Shown here in pieces: positions 37,873 through 47,326 of a stretch of DNA of 64,000 bases. The stretch is taken from contig CAVUVH010000007.1 in the NCBI GenBank assembly GCA_963744735.1, positions 124,001 through 188,000 of the forward strand. Reading direction: 5' to 3'. Each line of letters begins with the position of its first letter. Within the stretch, counting starts at the first letter, position 1. The translations under genes were made by a program, and so were the position numbers. A model generated the notes under the pieces. The model was given only the letters and a program-made list of their open reading frames with translations. It had not been told where the DNA came from and searched no databases. The DNA comes from RPQJ01 sp963744735 (lineage in GTDB: Bacteria > Pseudomonadota > Gammaproteobacteria > Steroidobacterales > Steroidobacteraceae).

Positions 37873-38003
37873 GCGCAGCGGTTCCCGGTCCGGGGTTTGA
37901 CGGGGGCAGACCGTCGCGAGCCAGGGATGGCGAGCGCGAGCCCCCAGGGACGGGTTCACGGCGTGTCTGACCCCGTCAAACCCCGGACCGGGAGCCGCTG
38001 CGC
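37873..38003. repeat. Long inverted repeat between convergent genes
   Basis: Two 39-base arms (37873-37911 and 37965-38003) are inverse complements with only two mismatches. The arms contain GGTTTGACGGGG and CCCCGTCAAACC, and the loop is 53 bases. There is no T-run. The length exceeds a normal terminator. It could be a repeated palindromic intergenic element, or a bidirectional terminator for the Fe-dehydrogenase and the ligase. Confidence 0.75.
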
Positions 38004-38036
38004 CCGGGGCGTGCTCCAGTAGCGCGCGCGCGCTGA

Positions 38037-39668
38037 TCAACCGCCCTGCAGCAGCGTCTGCCCGTAGGTGTCGCGCAGCGAGCGCTTGTTGATCTTGCCG
38101 GTCGCCGTCAGCGGCAGCGCCTCGACGAACACGATCGCGTCCGGCAACTGCCACTTGGCGAAATGCTGCGCCAGGTGCGCGAGGATCGATTCCGGCGTCG
38201 GCTCGCGGCCCGGACGCCGCACCACCAGCAGGATCGGACGCTCGTCCCACTTGGGGTGGCGCACGCCGATCGCGGCGGCCATCAGCACGTCCGGATGCCC
38301 GCAGGCACAGTTCTCGAGGTCGACCGAACTGATCCATTCGCCACCCGACTTGATCACGTCCTTGGCGCGATCGGTGATCTGCAGGAAGCCGTTCGGATGG
38401 ATCACGGCGACGTCGCCGGTCGCAAACCAGCCGGGCTCGGCATGCGCGGGTGAGTCGTCGAGGCGGAAATAGCCGCTGCAGACCCAGGCGCCGCGCACCT
38501 TCAGCTCGCCGGCGCTGGTGCCGTCCCAGGGCAGCTCCCTGCCTTCGTCGTCGACCACCTTCATCGAGATGCCGAACAGCCCGTGGCCCGCCTTGACGCG
38601 CCACTGCGTCTGCTCCTCGGGCGACAGCGCTTCCTGCTCCGGCCGCAGCGTGCTGACCGTGCCGAGCGGGCTCGTCTCGGTCATGCCCCAGCCCTGGATC
38701 ACCGTGACGCCGTGCTTGTCGCGGAAGTCGCGGATCATCTGGATCGGCACGGCCGAGCCGCCGATCACCGTGCGCCGCAGCGTCTGCAGCTTCTCGCCGG
38801 TCTGGCCGAGGTGCGCCAGCAGCAGCATCCATACCGTCGGCACCGCGGCCGCGAGCGTCACCTGTTCCTCGTTCAGCAGCTGCACCAGCGTTGCCGCGTC
38901 GCCCATCTTCGGGCCGGGGAACACCAGCTTCGCGCCGACCATCGGCGCGTTGTACGGCAGTCCCCAGGCGTTGGCATGGAACATCGGCACGACCGCCAGC
39001 ACGGTGTCGCGGGCGGAGAGGCCGAGCCCGTCCATCTGCGAGCCGCCATAGGCATGCAGCACCGTCGAGCGGTGCGAGTACAGCACGCCTTTCGGGTGAC
39101 CGGTCGTGCCGGAGGTGTAGCAGAGCGAGCACGCTTCGCGCTCGTCGAGCTCGGGCCAGTCGAATTCCTCGGCATGGCCCGCGATGAACGACTCGTAGTC
39201 CTGCAGTTGCCCGGCCACGGCCGGCGGCAGCGCGGCCGCGCTGGTCAGCACGATCGTCTGCCGCACGGTCGGCAGCTTGCCGGCGAGCGGCGCGAGCGCC
39301 GGCAGCAGCGTCGGGTCGACGAACAGCAGCGTGTCGCCGGCATGATTGATGATGAACTCGAGCTGCTCGGGGAACAGCCGCGGATTGACGGTGTGCAGGA
39401 TCGCGCCCATGCACGAGACGGCGTAGTACAGCTCGAGGTGCCGGTAGTCGTTCCAGGCCAGCGTGGCGATGCGGTCGCCGGGCTGCACCCCGGCGGCCCT
39501 GAGCGCATTGGCGAGCTTGCGCGCGCGGCGGAAGACTTCGCGCCAGTTGGTGCGGTGCCGGGGATTGTCGAAGGTGACCGAGACGATCTCGCGGTCGGCG
39601 TAGTTCCTCTCTGCAAACCGCATGATCTCGGTGACGAGCAGCGGTGTATCCATCATCAGGCCATGCAT
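38037..39668 (-). CDS. Long-chain acyl-CoA ligase (AMP-forming)
   Basis: An adenylate-forming ligase of about 543 residues activating fatty acids with ATP and CoA. The AMP-binding motif is YTSGTTGHPKGV, followed by QGWGMTETSP, the GWFATGDVA loop, and the C-terminal KSGGEWISS and PLTATGKINKR with catalytic lysine. I choose ATG 39668 because homologues begin with the same MHGLMMD-like sequence. The related 3-methylmercaptopropionyl-CoA ligases share this start, so the preferred acid is open. It lies 68 bases after the wax ester synthase and would supply its acyl-CoA. Confidence 0.92.
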   Translation of the reverse strand: MHGLMMDTPLLVTEIMRFAERNYADREIVSVTFDNPRHRTNWREVFRRARKLANALRAAGVQPGDRIATLAWNDYRHLELYYAVSCMGAILHTVNPRLFPEQLEFIINHAGDTLLFVDPTLLPALAPLAGKLPTVRQTIVLTSAAALPPAVAGQLQDYESFIAGHAEEFDWPELDEREACSLCYTSGTTGHPKGVLYSHRSTVLHAYGGSQMDGLGLSARDTVLAVVPMFHANAWGLPYNAPMVGAKLVFPGPKMGDAATLVQLLNEEQVTLAAAVPTVWMLLLAHLGQTGEKLQTLRRTVIGGSAVPIQMIRDFRDKHGVTVIQGWGMTETSPLGTVSTLRPEQEALSPEEQTQWRVKAGHGLFGISMKVVDDEGRELPWDGTSAGELKVRGAWVCSGYFRLDDSPAHAEPGWFATGDVAVIHPNGFLQITDRAKDVIKSGGEWISSVDLENCACGHPDVLMAAAIGVRHPKWDERPILLVVRRPGREPTPESILAHLAQHFAKWQLPDAIVFVEALPLTATGKINKRSLRDTYGQTLLQGG

Positions 39669-39736
39669 GGTCCGGGTCCCCCGAGGTCGTTGTGCGCGCA
39701 TAGTCACATCGACCCACCCGTCCTGGGAAGTCCGGT

Positions 39737-41129
39737 CTAGCGGGCGCGACGGCCCTTGCGTCCGACGGACTTCTCCAGCTGGGCCAGTGCCTGCGAGCTG
39801 AGGTCGGCCAGGTGCTGCACGTCGGGGATGGCTTCCCGCAGTGCAATGAAGGTCACGTGCAGGGCGTCCGCGTAATTGGTGATCGTGACATTGAGCACCT
39901 GGTGGTGGGCCACGACCGACACCGGCAGCGCCAGCTCGACCGGCAGGCCATTGAAGAAGACCTTGCCGTCGACGCCGGCCGGGTTCGAGATCACCGCGTT
40001 GGCCAGCATCGGCAGCTCGCCCAGGTTGAGGGATTCGATGGCGCTGGCGAGCGCGTGCTCGAGGATCGAGTAGAGGAAACAGCGCGTCCGCGCCGATCGT
40101 CCGCACTTCTTCCTTCACCAGCCGCGTCTCGGCGACGATGTCAGCCAGCCGCTCGGCCGGCGTCCCGCCGGGACGTCCCAGCGGCACCTGCAGGATCGTG
40201 ATGCGATTGCCGGCGCCCGGCCCATCGTGCAGGGCCACGGGCATGTCTGCCACCAGCGGGCGCTGCAGCTGCTCGCCGCGCTCGGCCAGGTAGCGGGTGA
40301 GGGCCAGGTCGAGCGTCGCCAGCAGCACGTCGTTGACTTTCGCCTCCGCGCGTCCTGCTACGGCGCGTACCCGGGCCAGCGGCAGCGCGCAGTGTCCCAG
40401 CACCCGGTTCGGCGAGGGCGGTGCCTTCAGCACCTCCGGGGTCGTGAAGAAGGGTGTGGCCATGCCCTTGCCCAGTCCGAGGTCGCGGCGGCCCAGGTGC
40501 CACGCCAGTCGCGCCAGGTCGCTGGCCGTGCGCCCGGCCTCCAGCCCTGCGAGCAGCCATCCGAGCGGCGCCGGCGCCGCCTTGCGTGCGCTGCTGCGGG
40601 CAGACTGCCGCGCCGGCAGTCCACGCCAGATGGCTTGCGGACGACTGGTTTTCGCCGCGCGCGTGACTGTATTGAGCACGACGCGTATGAAGCCGATGCC
40701 GTCGATCAGGCCGTGATGGGTCTTGAAGTACAGCCCGATGCGATGCTCAGGCAAGCCGTCGAAGACATGCACTTCCCACAGCGGCCGGCAGCGGTCGAGC
40801 CGGCGCGAATGGATCTGGCACACGCGGTCGAACAGCTCCGGCAGCCCGCTGCCGGGCGCGAGCTCGTGGCGGAACACCTGCTCGCCCGGATCGATGTGCG
40901 GGTCCTCGACCAGCACCGGCCAGCCCGCCAGCGTGTTCTCGGCCAGGCGGCAGTTGAACGGGGCGCCGACGGGGCAACGCAGCATGCGTCGCACGACCTC
41001 ATCGGAGGGCCGGCGGTTGCCGCGCGTCGGACGCCGGCCCTGCAGCACGACCAGGGTTCCGACATTCATCGGTCGCTGCTCGGTCTCGAGCAGGAAGAAC
41101 GCCCGGTCCATGGGGGACATCTGCGGCAT
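39737..41129 (-). CDS. Wax ester synthase/diacylglycerol acyltransferase (WS/DGAT)
   Basis: An acyltransferase of about 463 residues that joins acyl-CoA to fatty alcohols or diacylglycerol to make storage lipid. The active site is HHGLIDG with both histidines and the aspartate present, and the N-terminus shows MSPMDRAFFLLE, as in bacterial WS/DGAT enzymes. One T insertion at about 40083 shifts the frame. The correct end (SNPAGVDGKVFFNG then a TAG at 39737-39739) is in another frame, which makes an open reading frame appear fused to the ligase downstream. The fusion is not real. Confidence 0.9.
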
Positions 41130-41248
41130 GTCGCCAAGCCTAGCGCGTGCAATCCGCGGTCACATTTCGCTTCTGGCTAGATGCAGTGCAGCAAAGCAGC
41201 CTCGAGCAGTCGCGCGGCCGCACCCGCGAGCCGTGGCCGCGCAAGCGG

Positions 41249-41725
41249 CTAGATCAGCGACTTCAGGACCTTGAACTCGTCCTCGAGATTCTTCTTCAGT
41301 TCTTCACCGGCAAAGGACGCGATGACGCTGCCGAGCAGCGGGATGCCGCTGCTGATGTCGAACTTCCAGTGCACCGAACTGCCACCCTTCTCGGGCTGCA
41401 GGGTCTTGCTGCCGACGATCTTGACCGGCACGCCCTTGATCTCCACCACGATGCTGGCCGTGTAACCGTCGCCTGCGGCAGACCAGTCCTCGGTGTGCGA
41501 GACCTCGTTGGTCGGCGGCACCAGCCTGCGGATGGCCGCGGGCGGGTTCGCGGGCATCTTGCGCGCGATCTTCAGCCTGACGTTCGGCGCGCGGCCCTCG
41601 CGCTTGATCTTGAGATCAGTGCCGCCGAGCTTGCCGTATACCGCCTCCTGCGACTTCTGTTCCGTGCAGAGCTTGAAGGCCGCGCCCACGTCGGCCTTGA
41701 GCGAGTGCTTGACCTCGATCTTCAT
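41249..41725 (-). CDS. DUF2505-like SRPBCC-fold protein
   Basis: A 158-residue protein starting at ATG 41725 (MKIEVKHSL). The helix-grip pattern, with a long C-terminal amphipathic helix (EELKKNLEDEFKVLKSLI) and hydrophobic beta strands, fits the START/SRPBCC fold and DUF2505. Such proteins bind lipids or other hydrophobic ligands. It lies between the SDR gene and the wax ester synthase on the same strand, in keeping with handling of a lipid intermediate. No catalytic role is evident. Confidence 0.7.
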   Translation of the reverse strand: MKIEVKHSLKADVGAAFKLCTEQKSQEAVYGKLGGTDLKIKREGRAPNVRLKIARKMPANPPAAIRRLVPPTNEVSHTEDWSAAGDGYTASIVVEIKGVPVKIVGSKTLQPEKGGSSVHWKFDISSGIPLLGSVIASFAGEELKKNLEDEFKVLKSLI

Positions 41726-41836
41726 GTCACCGGTTCCCCTCTGTTGTGCGCGGCGGGCCAGGCGCCCGGCCCATGGCGGACGGGCAAGGATACCGCCTTC
41801 GGCGGCGCCCGCATCCCCCCGCCTGCGAACCATGGT

Positions 41837-42649
41837 TCATGGCGCCATCTCGTCCCGCAGCCGGCGCGCCATGATGCGTTCATACAGCGCCGGGGCCAGC
41901 CGGCTCAGCCACCAGGCGGCATGCGCCGTGCGGCCGATCAGCAGCAGGCGCCGGCTGCGGCTCGCGCCGTGGACGATGCGATCGGCCACGGCCGCCGCCC
42001 GCAGCGGCGCGCCGACGACGACCTGCGCGTGCGTGGCAGCACCGCCCGTCGGTCCGAGTGCATTGCGGTCGATGCCGGTCGCGATGAACGAGGGGCACAC
42101 CAGCATCACGTCGACCCCGGCGGGCGCGAGCTCGGTGCGCAGGCTTTCGAAGAACCCATGCAGCGCGTGCTTGCTCGCGGCATAGCCCGTGCGCGCAATC
42201 AGCGGCGTGAACCCGGCGACGCTCGAGAGCGTCACGATCAGGCCGCGGGCACGCTGCAGCTCGGGCAGTGCCGCGCGCGTCAGGTGGATCGCGCCGAACA
42301 GGTTGACCTCGACCACGCGCCGCAGCACGGCGGTGTCGGTGGCGGCAAAGGCGCTGCGATGGGTGATGCCGGCGTTGTTGACCAGCACGTCGACGCGGCC
42401 GAAGGCGGCGACGGTCGCGGCGATCGCCGCAGCGCAGGCCGTGGGTTCGGTCACGTCGCAATGCAGGCCGAGCGCCGCGTGACCGGCCTGCTGCAGTTCG
42501 CCCTGCACCGCGACCGCCGCATCCTGGTCGCGGTCGAGCACGACGACCCTGGCGCCGCTGCGGGCAAAACGCAGCGCAAGCTCGCGCCCGAGGCCGCTGC
42601 CGCCGCCGCTGATGACGACCGCGGCGTCCCTGAACTGGCGCCGGGTCAC
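41837..42649 (-). CDS. Short-chain dehydrogenase/reductase (classical)
   Basis: A 270-residue NAD(P)-dependent oxidoreductase. The cofactor motif is SGGGSGLGRE, followed by LVNNAG, the catalytic serine in TLSSVAG and YAASK with tyrosine and lysine. A C-terminal tail of about 30 hydrophobic residues ends the protein. The GTG start (42649) overlaps the TGA of the extended SDR as GTGA, so they are co-translated. Classical SDRs act on many ketones and alcohols, including acyl chains and steroids; the substrate is not predicted. Confidence 0.9.
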   Translation of the reverse strand: MTRRQFRDAAVVISGGGSGLGRELALRFARSGARVVVLDRDQDAAVAVQGELQQAGHAALGLHCDVTEPTACAAAIAATVAAFGRVDVLVNNAGITHRSAFAATDTAVLRRVVEVNLFGAIHLTRAALPELQRARGLIVTLSSVAGFTPLIARTGYAASKHALHGFFESLRTELAPAGVDVMLVCPSFIATGIDRNALGPTGGAATHAQVVVGAPLRAAAVADRIVHGASRSRRLLLIGRTAHAAWWLSRLAPALYERIMARRLRDEMAP

Positions 42650-43641
42650 GCCGGGCCCGTGCCGAGCTTGTGCGCCCGGCAATAGAAGTCGAACACTTCG
42701 GCAGAAGTCATGCGTGGCCGGTAGCCCAGCTGCTCCTTCAGCCGACGGTTGTCGAGCACCGGGCGATAACGCAGGAAATCGACCTGCTCGGGGCCATAGC
42801 GCGACAGCCGCAACGGGTGCAGCAAGGCCAGCGCCAGCCGCAAGGCAGACGGCGGCAGCGTCAGGCACGGCTTGCCCAGCCGGGCTGCGATCTCCTGGAT
42901 GCTCAGCGCACCATCGCCCGCGACGTTGTAGATGCCGGCGGCGTCGGTGCGGATGGCGTGCTCGATCGCCCCGACCACGTCCTGGTCCCAGATGAAGACG
43001 AACGGACTGCGCGAGCCGCGCAGCGCGATCAGGCGCGGCTTGTCGAACAGCGCGGTGATCTGGTTGCGGGTCGTGGCGCCGAGGATGGTGCCGACACGGA
43101 ACACGACCTGCCGCAGCTGTGGCTGCGCGTCACGCGCGGCGGCGAGCATTTCCTCGACCAGCCGCTTGTGGTGGGAGTAGGCAAACGCCTCGTTGCCCCG
43201 GATGGGATCGTCTTCGGTGAGCCAGGCCGGGTTGTCGGCGTGATAGCCGTAGGCCGCCCCGCTCGAAGTCACGACCAGCTGGCGCACGCCCGCCGCGATG
43301 CAGGCGTCCAGCACGTTACGGGTGCCATCCACATCCACCGCGTACTCCAGCGCGCGGTTCGAGCGCGCACCCGGCGTGACGATCGCCGCGAGATGCACGA
43401 CCGTATCGATCCGGTGGTGCTGCAATACGGCGGCGAGGCCCGGCGAACGCACGTCGTGGCGGACGAACACGATGCCTGCGGGCAGCGCGTCCTGCGCCAT
43501 CTCGCGCACGTCGCTCGCCACGACGAGGCCGATTCCGGGATCCTCCCGCTGCCGGGCCAGCGACTTGACCAGTTCGCTGCCCAGGTAGCCCGCTGCCCCC
43601 GTCACCAGGATGCGGCGGCCTGTCGTCCGAGGCGCCGTCAT
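42646..43641 (-). CDS. NAD-dependent epimerase/dehydratase (extended SDR)
   Basis: A 331-residue extended SDR. The Rossmann motif is VTGAAGYLGSE, catalytic YSHHK supplies the Tyr-Lys pair, and a serine precedes it in VTSSGAAYGY. The family includes sugar epimerases and 3beta-hydroxysteroid dehydrogenases. The ATG overlaps the stop of the symporter gene (ATGA) and the stop overlaps the next SDR (GTGA), so three genes are translationally chained. The chain argues for one pathway but does not name it. Confidence 0.9.
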   Translation of the reverse strand: MTAPRTTGRRILVTGAAGYLGSELVKSLARQREDPGIGLVVASDVREMAQDALPAGIVFVRHDVRSPGLAAVLQHHRIDTVVHLAAIVTPGARSNRALEYAVDVDGTRNVLDACIAAGVRQLVVTSSGAAYGYHADNPAWLTEDDPIRGNEAFAYSHHKRLVEEMLAAARDAQPQLRQVVFRVGTILGATTRNQITALFDKPRLIALRGSRSPFVFIWDQDVVGAIEHAIRTDAAGIYNVAGDGALSIQEIAARLGKPCLTLPPSALRLALALLHPLRLSRYGPEQVDFLRYRPVLDNRRLKEQLGYRPRMTSAEVFDFYCRAHKLGTGPA

Positions 43642-44561
43642 GCGGCGGCTCCGGCAGCGACCGGCAGCGGCGGCCGCCGGCGCCAGATCGCGGCGAGCGT
43701 GGTGCCCACCACGATGTGCCAGATGCCCCACCAGGCGGCGACGATCGCCATGCCGCCGAGGCCGTCGAAGAACGTGAACACCAGCGCCAGGCCGAAGCCC
43801 GAGTTCTGGATGCCTACCTCGAGTGCGACGGCGCGGCGGTCGGCTTCCGGCAGGCGCGCGACCCGGGCGGTGAAATACCCCGTCAGCAGCGCGAACGCAT
43901 TCAGCAGGAAGACGAACAGCACCACCCGCCCGACGTACTGCAGGAAAAAGTCCCAGTTCACGACCAGGGCGCCGACGACGAACACGGCGAAGAAGACCAG
44001 CGACAGCATGCGAAACGGTCCGCGGATGCGGGCGGCGAGGGCCGGCCAGCGATGGGCAGTCAGCATCCCGAGCGCGGTCGGGATGGCGAGCAGCACGACG
44101 ATCGTGCCGAAGACCTGCCACGGACTCAGCGTCACCGCGTGCAGGATGGGCCGCGTGTGCGGGTTCAGCTCGCCCCAGAACGAAAGGTTGAACGGCGTGA
44201 AGAAGATCGAGCCCAGCATCGAGAACGCCGCGATGGTCACCGACAGCGCGGTGTTGCCGTGACCGTAGTTGACCAGGAAGTTGGAGATGTTGCCGCTCGG
44301 GCAGGACGCGACCAGGATCATCCCGAGCGCGATGCTGGGCTCGGGCCGCAGCAGCATCGTCAGCGCGAAGGCGACCGCCGGCAGCAGCACCGAGTGCGCC
44401 AGCAGGCCGATCAGCGTGCCGCGCGGCGCCGTCAGGATGCCGCGGAAGTCCTGCACGCGCATGTCGAGCGCGACGCCGAACAGGACGAACGCGAGGATGA
44501 CGTCGAGCGCGATCAGCGATTCCGGGCTGAAGTGCAGCCGGACCGCGTCGAGTTCGGTCAT
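43638..44561 (-). CDS. Bile acid:sodium symporter (BASS/SBF) family transporter
   Basis: A membrane protein of 307 residues with nine or ten hydrophobic helices and family segments VASCPSGNISNFLVNYGHG (helix 4 sodium site) and QNSGFGLALV (helix 9). BASS proteins carry steroids, organic acids such as pyruvate, and sulfonates with sodium. The ATG overlaps the stop of the ThDP enzyme (ATGA), and the stop overlaps the epimerase ATG. A substrate or product transport role for the operon is likely. Intact. Confidence 0.88.
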   Translation of the reverse strand: MTELDAVRLHFSPESLIALDVILAFVLFGVALDMRVQDFRGILTAPRGTLIGLLAHSVLLPAVAFALTMLLRPEPSIALGMILVASCPSGNISNFLVNYGHGNTALSVTIAAFSMLGSIFFTPFNLSFWGELNPHTRPILHAVTLSPWQVFGTIVVLLAIPTALGMLTAHRWPALAARIRGPFRMLSLVFFAVFVVGALVVNWDFFLQYVGRVVLFVFLLNAFALLTGYFTARVARLPEADRRAVALEVGIQNSGFGLALVFTFFDGLGGMAIVAAWWGIWHIVVGTTLAAIWRRRPPLPVAAGAAA

Positions 44562-46313
44562 TTGCCCTTGGGCTCGAGGTGCATGTCCTTGAAGTGCATG
44601 AGTCCCGGTGCCCACATGTGCTTGACCGGGTCGACGTCCACGTGGACCACGGCCGGGCCGCCCGCCGCCAGCGCGCGCTCGAGCGCCGCCTTGAGCTCGC
44701 GCGGGTCCGCGACACGCTCGCCATGGGCGCCCATCGACTCGGCCAGCTTGTCGAAGCGGATCTCGCCGAGGTCGGCCTTGATCGTCTCGTCCGGGCCGAG
44801 CGACTTGCGGATCAGCGTCTTGATCGGCTTCAGGGCGAACTGCTGGTTCATCTTGACCATGCCCCACTGCCGGTCGCAGGCGACCACGTAGACCACCTGC
44901 AGGCCATTGCGCACGGCGGTCTCGATCTCCTGCGGATGGAAGCCCATCGCGCCGTCGCCGATGATGCAGCAGACCGGCCGCTCCGGGCCGCGCGATGGCC
45001 GCGCCGAGCGCCTGCGCCACGCCCGCGCCGAGCATGCCGAACTTGAAGGTCGAGAGCAGCGTGTTGGGCACGCGCATCTCGTGGAAGAACATGGCCCACA
45101 CCGCCGTGTTGCCGCCGTCCGCCACCAGCGTCGTGCCTTCCGGGAACACCTGCTGGCAGACGTGCGCGATGTGCGCCGGGTTCATCGGCACGGACATGTC
45201 CTGCAGCTTCTCGTCGAGCTTGGCGCGCTCGCTGCGGATGGTCTCGTGGTACTTCGCGACCTGGCGCCGGCGCGAATCCAGGTTCATCCGCGCCGCGCGG
45301 CCTTCGAGTTCGGTCGCGAGCGCCGCCAGGAACAGCTTGACGTCGGCCAGCACGGCCAGCTCGACCGGCTTGTTGGCGCCGAGGATGTGGCCGTCGATGT
45401 CCACCTGGATCGTCTTCTGCTCCGACGGGTGGCGCCAGTTCGGCGCCTTGCCCCACCAGTCGGTCTCGCCGACGCGCGAGCCCAGGATCAGCACCACGTC
45501 GGCATCGTTGCGCACTTCGTTGTTGAGCTTGATCAGCGCCATCGGCATGGCCAGCGCGTTGGTCTCCGGCAGCACGCCGCGTCCGGCCCAGCTGGTGGTC
45601 ACCGGCGCATGCAGGGACTCGGCGACGCGCCGCAACTCGTCATAGGCCGCGGCATGGATCACGCCGCTGCCGGCATGGATGATCGGGAACTGCGCGGCGG
45701 CCAGCAGGTCGGCGGCCTGCGCGACCTGCGCCGGGGCCGGCGCGATCGGCTGCGTGTTGCGGAACTGGCCGGGCCGCCACACCGGCACGTCGGCCTTGAC
45801 CTTGCCGTTCATGATCGTCTCGGGAACGTCGAGGTGCACGACGCCGGGCCGGCCTTCGTAACAGTGCCGCAGCGCCGTGCGCCCGAGCTCGGCCACGCGG
45901 TCGAAGGAGACGACGGCGTTGCTCCACTTGGCGAAGTGCTTGATGGCGCCGACCTGGTCGAACGCCTGGTAGGCGCCGCCGCGGTCCGGATAGACGATCT
46001 GCGGCCGGCGGCAGCTGGTGATCGCGAGCACGCGATTGCCTTCCGCGTTCTCGACCACCAGTCCCGGCAGCAGGTTGGCCACGCCGGGCCCGTTGCTGGC
46101 CATGCAGACGCCGAGCCTGCCGGTCAGGCGCGCATAGGCGCCGGCCATGTGGGCCGCGCAGCTTTCGTGCCGCGGCGTGACGATCTCGAGCCCGAGCTTG
46201 TGCAGGCTCGAGTAGAAGCCGAAGTAGGTGCCGTCGATGATGCCGAAGACTTTCTCGACGCCTTCGGCCTGCAGCATGCGTGCAAGCACTTCGCCGCCAC
46301 TGGTTTCGCTCAT
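44558..46313 (-). CDS. ThDP-dependent enzyme, acetolactate synthase-like
   Basis: A thiamine diphosphate enzyme of about 583 residues with the usual three domains. The cofactor-activating glutamate is in RHESCAAH, the central domain carries RVGETDWWGK, and the pyrophosphate site is GDGAMGF. Where relatives usually show NN before the metal loop, this protein has ACDRQWGM, so the first asparagine is replaced by cysteine and the second by aspartate. One C insertion near 44993 breaks the frame in the pyrimidine-binding domain. It starts the chained operon at ATG 46313. Candidates are acetolactate synthase-like, oxalyl-CoA decarboxylase-like or sulfoacetaldehyde acetyltransferase-like activity; the residues do not settle it. 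Confidence 0.85.
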
Positions 46314-46450
46314 GATTTTTCCCCGCAGGCTGGACCCGCCGCGGGCGCAGGTCCGGTGTTTCATGCACTATACCGCGCCGGACTGCATGACGGTCCGGGC
46401 GGCCCGCGGCCCGGCGGGTCGCTGTGGTTTTCACGGATGCGACGAGGCAG

Positions 46451-47275
46451 ATGGAAGCGTACGCGGACTGGTTGCCGATGCTCGCCGCCCTGGTCGGCGC
46501 GGGGGCCGCAGGCGGCCTGCTGGCAGGCCTGCTCGGTGTCGGCGGCGGCATCGTGATCGTGCCGGCGCTCGATTTCGCGCTGGTCGCCGCCGGCGTGCCA
46601 GGCTCGGTCGCGCTGCACGTGGCGGTGGCCACCTCGATGGCGACGATCGTGCCGACCGCACTGTCATCCTCGCGTTCCCATGCCCGCCGCGGTGCCGTCG
46701 ATCCGGCCATCGTCCGGCGCTGGTCGGTGCCGATCGTCATCGGCGCGCTCGCGGGCGCGCTCGTGGCGTCGCGACTGGATGGCCGTGCGCTCGCCATCGT
46801 CTTCGGCGTCGTTGCGCTGGCGTCGGGACTCAAGATGCTGCTGCCGCTCGACCATGTCGTGCTGCGCCAGGGCGTGCCCGGCGGCGCCGCCGGCGCGTTG
46901 ATTCCCGCCGGCATCGGCGCCGTGTCGTCGATGATGGGCATCGGCGGCGGCACGCTCAGCGTGCCGACGATGACGCTGCTCGGCGAGCCCGTGCACAAGG
47001 CGGTCGGTACGGCAGCATGGCTCGGGCTGTGGATCGCGGTGCCGGCGACCCTCGGCTACCTGCTGGCGCAGCCGCCCGCGGCCGCGAACCTGCCGCCGCT
47101 GACGGTCGGTTACGTCAGCCTGCCGGGCTTTGCGCTGATCGCGCCGATCGCATGGTGGGTCGCCCCCCTGGGTGCACGCCTGGCGCACTCGCTCGACCGG
47201 CGACGGCTGGCAGCGGCGTTCGGCGTGTTCCTGCTGCTGGTCGCCGTCCGCATGGGATTTCGCGCGTTCGCTTGA
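46451..47275 (+). CDS. TauE/SafE-family membrane exporter
   Basis: A 274-residue integral membrane protein of the sulfite/sulfonate exporter (TSUP) family. Two repeated halves each have a glycine-rich signature: GLLGVGGGIVIVPAL and SSMMGIGGGTLSVPT. About eight helices are visible. I choose ATG 46451; a GTG at 46424 is possible. It diverges from the ThDP operon across about 137 bases. TauE/SafE proteins export sulfite, sulfoacetate or other anions, and some members have no sulfur role. Confidence 0.88.
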   Translation: MEAYADWLPMLAALVGAGAAGGLLAGLLGVGGGIVIVPALDFALVAAGVPGSVALHVAVATSMATIVPTALSSSRSHARRGAVDPAIVRRWSVPIVIGALAGALVASRLDGRALAIVFGVVALASGLKMLLPLDHVVLRQGVPGGAAGALIPAGIGAVSSMMGIGGGTLSVPTMTLLGEPVHKAVGTAAWLGLWIAVPATLGYLLAQPPAAANLPPLTVGYVSLPGFALIAPIAWWVAPLGARLAHSLDRRRLAAAFGVFLLLVAVRMGFRAFA

Positions 47276-47326
47276 GGGACGCCCGGGCGCGTTAACATCG
47301 GCACACTCTTCTTGGGGGAGACGCAG

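Noticed and set aside
38037..41129. Apparent fusion of WS/DGAT and acyl-CoA ligase (1,030 residues)
   Set aside because: A one-base T insertion at about 40083 puts both in one frame. The conserved WS/DGAT end and its stop are in another frame, so these are two genes.
43638..46364. Apparent fusion of the ThDP enzyme and BASS carrier (908 residues)
   Set aside because: The insertion near 44993 joins the frames. The true ThDP C-terminus and stop lie in another frame, overlapping the BASS start.
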